In this document: in pieces, positions 57,768-64,000 of the stretch
How the letters are laid out: every line of letters begins with the position of its first letter
Position numbering within the stretch: position 1 is the first letter of the stretch
DNA from: MFD01213-c1 sp963704405
GTDB lineage: Bacteria > Planctomycetota > Phycisphaerae > Tepidisphaerales > Tepidisphaeraceae
Direction: 5' to 3'
Length of the DNA stretch: 64,000 bases
Assembly (NCBI GenBank): GCA_963704405.1
Contig: OY969903.1
Coordinates: 3,844,001-3,908,000, forward strand
Notes under the pieces: model-generated
Seen by the model: only the letters and a program-made list of their open reading frames with translations
What the model was told of the DNA's origin: nothing
The model's database searches: none
Made by a program: the position numbers and the translations under genes

Positions 57768-59351
57768 CTAAAGCTTCGGACTAATCTTCAAAGCGATGGC
57801 ATAATTCCCTTCGCCGCTGGCCGGCAAAGTCACCGTCACTCCATTCTCATCCCGCGTAAACTGCAACGCGTCCGCCGAGCCGAGCAATTGAATCGTCCCA
57901 ATCTCTCCCTTGTACACTGAAGAGTCAGACGCAAGTGCCTTAATCGTCAGTTTCCCCTCCGCCGGAGCGCCCAGCGCGATGGCATACAGCACATTGCCCT
58001 TGGTCGTGAACCGAATGTCCTTCGCCGTGTAATCCGGCCCGATCCCTCGCGGTGAATTCGTCGTTTCCTTCGCCGTCGCGTCATTCTTCACCGAAGGCCC
58101 TTCCCCATAAATCACCCACGGCCGCGTTCCATAAATGCACTCGCTGTTCACATCCATCCATTTCGTGAATTCATCCAGAAACGCAATTTCCTTGTCATCG
58201 ATCTGCCCGCTGCCCGGTAGCGGAATGTTCAGTAAAAACGTGCCGTTCTTGCTGACCACATCCACCAGCAGATTAATCATCGCCCGCGGCTTGCGGTACT
58301 TCCCCTTGTCATACGTATCGCGGCTGTAATGCCACGTCCCGATACACAAATCCTTCTGCCACGGTATCGACAGCAGGTCCGGCGTCATGTTCCGCTCCAG
58401 ATCATTCACCACCGCCTTCTGCTGCGCCACCGACAATCCCTTGGATGTAATCACCGCCTCCTGCTTCCCATCATGCCACTGCGGATTCGAATTGAAAAAA
58501 TGCGCGGCGATGCTCAGCCCCGCGTCGCCCAGCGGAAGCTGTGAGTCGTCAAAATAAAGCAGGTCCGGATGATATTTATCGAGCAGGTCCTTCGTGCGGT
58601 TAAACCATTTGGCAATATAAGCCGCATCCGGCGGTTCGCCGATCTTATGGTTCTGGGCATACAAATCCTGCGGGTCCATCCCTTCCCACCAGGTGCCCTT
58701 GCCATCCTCTTTGGTCAGCTTTCCATCATAAGGAACACCCGCAAGCGGGCCGGTCTTGTCGCTGCCTTGCGCATCTTCGTACCAACTCCAGGCGCGAGCC
58801 GCATGAACGCTCACACCAAACCGCATCCCCGCATCGCGCGCCAACTTCGCCCAGGTGCCGACGATATCTTTCTTCGGACCCACATTGACTGAATTCCACG
58901 GCTGGTAGGTCGAGTCATACATGTCCATGTTGTCGTGATGATTCGCCATCGCGACAAAAAACTTCGCCCCCGCGCGCTTATATCGTTGAATCAGCGCCGC
59001 CGGATCCCATTGATCCGCTTTCCATTCATGAATGACATCCTTAAACCCAAACTTGGACGGAGGACCATAATGCTCAACGTGAAACTTATTCTGCGCCGAG
59101 TCCTGCTGATACATCCGCTTGGCATACCAATCCCCCTGCTCAGGCTGACATTGCGGCCCCCAGTGCGCCCAGATTCCAAATTTAGCATCCCGATACCAGT
59201 CCGGAAGCTGATAGTTTTGTTCGAGCGATTCCCACGTCGGTTTCACCGGCCCCTCCGCCACCGGATACGTCTGGGCTAACCCAAAAGGGGCACAGGTTGA
59301 AAGGATGAGGACAAATACAGACGCACAGACGGCAATCGTTTTCCTTCGCAT
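57768..59351 (-). CDS. Exported alpha-L-fucosidase-type glycoside hydrolase (GH29)
   Basis: 527 residues from ATG 59351; the open frame upstream has no signal character. Residues 1-26 form a signal peptide (ending GLAQ). The catalytic barrel begins WYRDAKFGIWAHWGPQC, the GH29 entry motif, with AGAKFFVAMANHHDNMDMY and the presumed nucleophile region LLYFDDSQLP. Later SKNGTFLLNIPLPGSGQID and a C-terminal beta-sandwich fit GH29. In classical fucosidases the nucleophile motif is D-x-x-W-x-D; here it is YFDD, so specificity may differ. The product would release fucose or a similar sugar from algal or plant polysaccharides in the periplasm. Confidence 0.88.
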   Translation of the reverse strand: MRRKTIAVCASVFVLILSTCAPFGLAQTYPVAEGPVKPTWESLEQNYQLPDWYRDAKFGIWAHWGPQCQPEQGDWYAKRMYQQDSAQNKFHVEHYGPPSKFGFKDVIHEWKADQWDPAALIQRYKRAGAKFFVAMANHHDNMDMYDSTYQPWNSVNVGPKKDIVGTWAKLARDAGMRFGVSVHAARAWSWYEDAQGSDKTGPLAGVPYDGKLTKEDGKGTWWEGMDPQDLYAQNHKIGEPPDAAYIAKWFNRTKDLLDKYHPDLLYFDDSQLPLGDAGLSIAAHFFNSNPQWHDGKQEAVITSKGLSVAQQKAVVNDLERNMTPDLLSIPWQKDLCIGTWHYSRDTYDKGKYRKPRAMINLLVDVVSKNGTFLLNIPLPGSGQIDDKEIAFLDEFTKWMDVNSECIYGTRPWVIYGEGPSVKNDATAKETTNSPRGIGPDYTAKDIRFTTKGNVLYAIALGAPAEGKLTIKALASDSSVYKGEIGTIQLLGSADALQFTRDENGVTVTLPASGEGNYAIALKISPKL

Positions 59352-59613
59352 GATTAAAGCGTAAAGCCACCAGTCCCTCCATGCAACCATAAGCAGGAGC
59401 CCCCTGCCGGACCCGCAAAAATACGTAGGCAATTTCCCCCAAGATTCACATCCTGATTCCTGCAATAATCCCGGAGAGCCGACGTTGAAACAATAGTTTT
59501 GGGCGGTGGCACCAAGCATCTGGTTTACGCGGTCGGGATATGACATCGAAACGAGTGCGTCGAATTCGGCTCACGCACGAATCGGGTTTGCAGCAGCATC
59601 GGATATTCGGTTC

Positions 59614-60388
59614 ATGACGCAATCCGTTCGCGCCCATCTTCTCAACTTTGCCGTCCCCATCGGAACGGTCGGGCTCGCATTCGTGCTGACAGAATCCATC
59701 CCCACCTTCCGAAACAGCGCTCCCTTTTTCCTGTTTCTCACCGCCGTCTTGCTCAGCACATGGTACGGCGGCTGGTTCTCCGGCCTGCTCGCCACCGTCT
59801 TAGCCGCCGGTGCGACCGGTTCCTATTTCATGCAGGCGCACCAATCGCCTTTCGGACAGGACAGCCTGATCCGCTGGTCGCTCTTCGTCCTCATCTCGCT
59901 CATCATCAGCTCCCTGCATGCTTCCCGCACGCGCGCCACGCAGGAACTTCAGCGAAGCCGGCAGCGCCTCTCGCTCGCGATCGACTCCGCTCAAATGGGC
60001 GTGTGGGATTACAACCTCATCACCCGCGAATTGTGGTGGTCAAAAACACTTGAAATGATTTACGGCCGCACCGCCGGCGACTTCCCCAAAACCTATGGCC
60101 AATTCTTCGGTTGCATCCACTTCGACGATCAACCCCTCTTCAACCGCGCCATCACCCGCACCATCGACGAAGGAATCGACTACGACATCGCCTACCGCAT
60201 CGTCCTCCCCGACGGCGCCCTCCGCCGAGTGCAAACCCGCGGCCGCCTCTTCTTCAACAGCGCCCTCCTGCGCCGAGCGCATCATCGGTGTGACCACTGA
60301 AATCCACACCATGAACGCAGCCGCCATCGAGCCCCGGCGCGTTCACCAGGAAAATACCGATAATCACCTGTCCCCCGCCGCGCATTAA
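59614..60388 (+). CDS. DUF4118-PAS sensor protein without an output domain (frameshifted in this sequence)
   Basis: From ATG 59614 the protein has a DUF4118-like bundle of about four membrane helices (residues 8-108, including FFLFLTAVLLSTWYGGW), a short coiled coil (ATQELQRSRQRLSLAID) and one PAS domain (AQMGVWDYNLITRELWWS...). The PAS ends in another frame with ERIIGVTTEIHTMN; removing one C from the CCC at 60263-60265 joins the frames and gives 257 residues. No kinase, cyclase or HTH follows before the TAA at 60388. It may signal to a separate partner or be a truncated histidine kinase. Confidence 0.7.
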
Positions 60389-60505
60389 AGAATCGCTTGC
60401 GGCTTTACCACCATCGTACGCCGTCATCCCAAAGCGATCCCGAAGGATGACCTCCCGCAATTCAACTCTCTCCTCAACGCCTCCGTAGTGAACCAGCGCA
60501 TCGCA

Positions 60506-61999
60506 TCAAAAATCCAACCCGCCCCGAAGCTCCGGCCGCTTTTTCTTCTTAACCGGTATAGCCGGCGCCGCCTCCGCCGCGCCCGCAACCGCCGCCTTGG
60601 GCGTTCCCGCCGGTTGCCGCATTGAGAGCGAAATCCGCCGCCCTTCAGGGTCCACATCCAGGATGCGCACCGAAACCTCCTGTCCAATCTTCACCACATC
60701 CCCCGGCGTGCGCACGCGCTGATTCGAAAGCTCCGATACATGCACAAGCCCTTCGAGCCCAGGCTCCAGCTCCACAAACGCGCCAAAATCCGCCAGTCGC
60801 GTCACGCTGCCCGTACTGGTCATCCCGACAGCGAAACGATCCTTCACGGTCTTCCACGGATCAGGCCCGGCCTGTTTCAAACTGAAGCTGATGCGGCGTT
60901 GCGCCGGATCGATCGAAATCACCACCAGCCGAACCGTGTCCCCTTCCTTTACCACATCCGCCGGATGCCGAATCCGCTGCCAGCTCATCTCGCTGACCGG
61001 CAGCAACCCTTCCATCCCCTCTTCCACTTCAATAAACGCGCCGAAACTTTCGACGTTCGTCACGCGCCCGGTAATTGCCGTCCCCACCGCATACTTCGTC
61101 TCCGCATCCGCCCAGGGATCAATGCCCCGCGCCTGCTTCAAGCTCAAACTCAGCTTGCCGGTTTCCTTGTCGATGCGCGTGATCTTCACATCCAGCACAT
61201 CGCCGACCTTCACAAAGTCGGCGGCGTTCTGCCGGCCCCGCTTAAACGTCATCTCCGAAACATGCAGCAATCCATCCACCCCGCCCAGGTCGACAAACGC
61301 CCCAAAGTCCATCACATTCCGCACCGTCCCGCGGCGAATCTGCCCCTCCGCCAATTCCTCCATCAACTTCACTTTCTTTTCTTCACGTTCCCGCTCCAGG
61401 ATATTCCGCCGCGAAAGAACGAGGTTCTGCGCCCCCGCCTCAAACTGCGTCACCTCCGCCATCATCTTCTGCCCGACAAACTGCGTGAGATCCGGCACAT
61501 GATAAAGGTCCACCTGCCCTGCCGGCATGAACGCGCGCATCCCCTTCACATCCAGTTCGAGGCCGCCTTTATTCGTCCCGCTCACCGTCCCCTCAACCAC
61601 TTGCCCCGCCTCCAGGTTCTCCCAGGATACATTCGTCGAAAGCGCCCCCTTGCGCGTCAGGACCAGCAGCCCCTCCCGCTCGTCGTAACGCTCAACGATA
61701 AAGTCATACTCCTCCCCCACCTTCGGCTCAGCCTCAAACTGAAGCATGCTCGCCACACCCTGGCTCTTGCCGCCAAAGTCCACGAACGCATCATCCTTGC
61801 CCACCGAAACAATCTTCCCGCGCCGGCTCCCCTTCCCACCACCCGCCGGAGCGGCTGACTGCAAAGGCGCAACACGATCTTTCTGATAAAGATCCTCAAG
61901 CGGCAATCCAGCGAGCGCCGCCTCCACCTCTTGATCCAGTGCAGCCTCATCAGGCCTGAACTTCGCCTTGTATTCGTCGCCGAACATATTCTTCGCCAT
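60506..61999 (-). CDS. rpsA: 30S ribosomal protein S1 (five S1 domains)
   Basis: 497 residues. Five OB-fold S1 domains follow a helical N-terminal leader: RRGKIVSVGKDDAFVDFGG (about 59), EGTVSGTNKGGLELDVKG (137), RRGTVRNVMDFGAFVDLGG (223), TGRVTNVESFGAFIEVEEG (311) and TGSVTRLADFGAFVELEPG (396). The last three carry the classic DFGAFVxL and GLLHVSEM motif, the first two the divergent ribosome-binding form. Proteobacterial S1 has six domains; this one has five and an Ala/Lys-rich tail. It helps mRNAs bind the 30S subunit. The gene appears to be a single-gene unit. Confidence 0.9.
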   Translation of the reverse strand: MAKNMFGDEYKAKFRPDEAALDQEVEAALAGLPLEDLYQKDRVAPLQSAAPAGGGKGSRRGKIVSVGKDDAFVDFGGKSQGVASMLQFEAEPKVGEEYDFIVERYDEREGLLVLTRKGALSTNVSWENLEAGQVVEGTVSGTNKGGLELDVKGMRAFMPAGQVDLYHVPDLTQFVGQKMMAEVTQFEAGAQNLVLSRRNILEREREEKKVKLMEELAEGQIRRGTVRNVMDFGAFVDLGGVDGLLHVSEMTFKRGRQNAADFVKVGDVLDVKITRIDKETGKLSLSLKQARGIDPWADAETKYAVGTAITGRVTNVESFGAFIEVEEGMEGLLPVSEMSWQRIRHPADVVKEGDTVRLVVISIDPAQRRISFSLKQAGPDPWKTVKDRFAVGMTSTGSVTRLADFGAFVELEPGLEGLVHVSELSNQRVRTPGDVVKIGQEVSVRILDVDPEGRRISLSMRQPAGTPKAAVAGAAEAAPAIPVKKKKRPELRGGLDF

Positions 62000-62124
62000 G
62001 ATCAGAAACTCCGAAACGTGAATAAAATCGAGTCGCGTAGGATAACGCCCCCGGCCCGCCCGCGGTAGGCGCTGAACTGCATCAATTCACCAGGCCATAA
62101 GACAAACGATATGCAATCCCAGAT

Positions 62125-62667
62125 TCAATCAACCGATGGGCCCCCATCCGATTGCTTCTCCCCCGCATGAACCGGTCCTGAAGGATCCGCGCCCGGCGTA
62201 AACCGTCCCCCCGTCACCTCATGCGCCGCCTTCAAAAGAATATCGAGGTAACGCTGCTGCTCCGCCATGATCCGGTTCAGCACAGCAAGAACGACAGGGA
62301 AATCATTCCCAATCGTCCGCCGGGCATTTTCATATCGCCGCAGGAGAAGCTGCGTTTCCGTCACCAGTTTCGGAAGCAAAAACTTCAATGACAAATACGA
62401 CAGATACTGATCCGCAATCCGCAAGCTCCGCTGCGGCATCGGCAGCCCGCCAAGCGAATCAATCAAATCTGCCAAATCCTGCGCATTGCGATTCGACAAC
62501 TGCCCCATCTCCACCAGCGGCTGCCGAACTTCCGCCGTCGCCCGGCTCAGATACGTCGAAGCATCATCAATAAACCGAAAGACACTATTCGCCTCCGCAT
62601 CCAGCAGGCCGTTCAGAGCGTCAATGACATAAGCAGGAGCACCGGCCATCGGGCGAAAGTCTAACAT
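62125..62667 (-). CDS. Ferritin-like helical-bundle protein
   Basis: About 180 residues from ATG 62667, where GGGAG precedes at a good distance; ATG 62649 is an alternative. The sequence is mostly long amphipathic helices, starting VIDALNGLLDAEANSVFRFI and later AEQQRYLDILLKAAHEVTGG, in the pattern of a four-helix ferritin-like bundle. The acidic residues at LLDAE and helix-4 H-E could bind metal, but a full di-iron set is not certain. The C-terminal 25 residues are Gly/Pro/Ser-rich. Function unknown. Confidence 0.6.
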   Translation of the reverse strand: MLDFRPMAGAPAYVIDALNGLLDAEANSVFRFIDDASTYLSRATAEVRQPLVEMGQLSNRNAQDLADLIDSLGGLPMPQRSLRIADQYLSYLSLKFLLPKLVTETQLLLRRYENARRTIGNDFPVVLAVLNRIMAEQQRYLDILLKAAHEVTGGRFTPGADPSGPVHAGEKQSDGGPSVD

Positions 62668-62905
62668 ACCCACTCCCATTGGACAGGTACGATATTCCCC
62701 GCCATAAGCACAGGACCGCGGTGTCAGTCGAGGCATGTCTCACCGATATCCAAACACCTCAAAACGAAACGAACCGCCGCCCCAGCAGCCAACCCCAACC
62801 GCCGGCCGTTTTACAATCGAAATCCTCGACGTCATCCATTACCCTATCCAACGTCAAAAACATTCGAGACCATCAGGGCCACTAACAACCCGCCCAGCTT
62901 TGGCG

Positions 62906-63544
62906 ATGAAACCCGATATGACAAACCCCGAATACCGCATTGAAGACGAACCGCTCCAGTACCGCTCGCCGGTCGTGCGAACGCTCGGCACGATGCCTTC
63001 GTGGAAACGAAAGCTTCTCGGCGTCTCCCTCATCATTGGCCTGATCGGAATCGGTGGCGAAGCAGCCTCCGCCTTGCTCGGTCATAGCAACCCGCCGCCC
63101 GCCGCCCCCGCCCCCGCCGCGCAGACCAGCCACTCGATCCTGCCGCAGGGTTCCAGCGGATTCGTCACCGGCCAACCATCGCCTGCCGACACTTCGCCCG
63201 CGGCTCCTGCGCCGCAAAATCAAAATCCCGGACTAACCGAAAAAGTAACCCCCTGGATGACGAAGTTTGGACTGAGCTTCTTCGTCGGAATCGTCGCTGG
63301 CGTCATCTTCCGCACCTTCATCAAGCTCGCCGTCGGCATCACCGTGCTCATCGCCGGGCTGTTCCTTGCGCTCTCCTATTTCCACATCCTTAATATCGAC
63401 ATGACCACCGTAAAGACCGAATATGCGTCCGCCGCCGCGTGGTTGACCGATCAAGCCTCGCGATTAAAAGATGTGATCTTCCACGCGCTGCCGTCCAGCA
63501 CAACCGCAGCTGCGGGATTTCTCGCCGGTTTCAAAAAGCGATAA
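62906..63544 (+). CDS. FUN14-like membrane protein
   Basis: 212 residues from ATG 62906 (ATG 62918 is an alternative). One membrane helix near 38-55 (LLGVSLIIGLIGIGGEAA), a Pro/Ala-rich linker, and then the FUN14-like region: FGLSFFVGIVAGVIFRTFIKLAVGI and VLIAGLFLALSYFHILNID in sequence, with the GxxxGxxxR pattern of the family. The C-terminal residues continue with an amphipathic helix. The family is known from mitochondrial FUNDC1, but bacterial members have no assigned function. Confidence 0.75.
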   Translation: MKPDMTNPEYRIEDEPLQYRSPVVRTLGTMPSWKRKLLGVSLIIGLIGIGGEAASALLGHSNPPPAAPAPAAQTSHSILPQGSSGFVTGQPSPADTSPAAPAPQNQNPGLTEKVTPWMTKFGLSFFVGIVAGVIFRTFIKLAVGITVLIAGLFLALSYFHILNIDMTTVKTEYASAAAWLTDQASRLKDVIFHALPSSTTAAAGFLAGFKKR

Positions 63545-63556
63545 CCGCCGCCGCGC

Positions 63557-64000
63557 TTATCGCGCCCGCGCCCTCTTCTTTCCATTTCCAAAGTGGCAAG
63601 AGAAATGGATGCCCCGCCGCTCAAAATATCGCTGGTGATATGATTCCGCCGTGTAAAACGGCGCCGCCGGAACAATCTCCGTCACAATCTCACTCTGATA
63701 CTCCCCGGACTCATTCCGCCGCTCCTTCTCCGCCTCCGCCAGCCGCTCCTGCTCCGGCGAATGAAAGAAAATCGCGCTGCGATACTGCGTCCCAAAATCC
63801 GGGCCCTGGCTATTCAGCGTTGTCGGATCGTGGTTCTCAAAAAAGATCTCGAGCAACTGCTGATACCCCACCTGCTTCGGGTCAAACACAATCTCAATCG
63901 CCTCGGCGTGCTCCGTCTCCCCCGTGCAGACATCCTCATACGTCGGCTTCAACGTCGCGCCGCCGGTGTACCCGACGCGCGCTTCAAGCACTCCGGGCAC
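63557..64000 (-). CDS. msrA: Peptide-methionine (S)-S-oxide reductase, 3' part (5' end beyond window)
   Basis: The last 147 codons or more of MsrA, running off the right edge; the catalytic GCFWG motif lies outside. Visible family blocks are VGYTGGATLKPTYEDVCTG, THAEAI-like TEHAEAIEIVFDP, FFENHDPTTLNSQGPDFGTQ and YRSAIFF, then AESYHQRYFERR. The enzyme reduces the S-epimer of methionine sulfoxide in oxidised proteins. The stop at 63557 is 12 bp past the FUN14-like gene, which runs the other way. Confidence 0.93.
   Translation of the reverse strand: MPGVLEARVGYTGGATLKPTYEDVCTGETEHAEAIEIVFDPKQVGYQQLLEIFFENHDPTTLNSQGPDFGTQYRSAIFFHSPEQERLAEAEKERRNESGEYQSEIVTEIVPAAPFYTAESYHQRYFERRGIHFSCHFGNGKKRARAR

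Overview
The window looks like part of a Planctomycetota chromosome, most likely class Phycisphaerae (Tepidisphaera/Humisphaera-like). This is inferred from gene content, not measured: a free-standing FlgI-like lipoprotein without flagellar genes, small zinc-ribbon/TM and HEAT-type secreted proteins, a five-helix SdhC, tandem WaaP-type kinases and GC-rich DNA with short intergenic gaps. Most genes are ordinary core genes on both strands; one small accessory island follows a tRNA.

Layout. 1-2.3 kb (minus): start of sdhA, a DinB-like protein, sdhC with a good promoter, truB. 2.4-10.5 kb (plus): methyltransferase, CpsB/YwqE-type phosphatase, nrdR, FlgI-HEAT lipoprotein, smc. 10.6-16.3 kb (minus): OppA-like binding protein, secreted helical-repeat protein with a coupled small ORF, fusA. 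16.8-22.6 kb: OppB-like permease, TPR protein, tandem lipopolysaccharide-kinase-like protein, GT9 glycosyltransferase, LysM lipoprotein. 22.8-29.6 kb (plus): alpha/beta hydrolase, large exported protein, GT-C-like membrane protein, zinc-ribbon protein, dienelactone hydrolase, His/Lys/Thr-rich exported peptide. 29.7-40.3 kb: mtaB, the addB-addA repair nuclease pair, and an MscS channel fused to a cyclic-nucleotide-binding domain. 40.4-43.6 kb: tRNA-Glu(CTC), then an accessory island with a TcmP/DUF5131 (three-Cys-motif) cassette and broken plasmid-type small genes. 43.7-52.7 kb: cupin, gatC, rpmB, UDP-glucose pyrophosphorylase-like gene, ClC channel, Crp/Fnr regulator, an inactive/active M16 peptidase pair, panB. 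52.8-64 kb: HtrA/DegP protease, EF-hand-like and PepSY-like exported proteins, GH29 fucosidase, DUF4118-PAS sensor, ribosomal protein S1, ferritin-like protein, FUN14-like protein, and the 3' part of msrA.

Two genome-wide signals matter. First, about a dozen genes, including essential smc, are split by single-base frameshifts. Most are repaired by adding one base, usually in a short G or C run, so they probably reflect sequencing or assembly error; I annotate them as whole genes across the shift. Second, several intergenic gaps hold inverted-repeat elements built of degenerate 7-bp units. The units differ from site to site (CAACGGA, AATGGTA and GACGAAT types) but the layout is the same.

The most interesting candidate system is the TcmP-DUF5131 cassette next to tRNA-Glu. 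The families have been named before, but as far as I know their biological role is not established.
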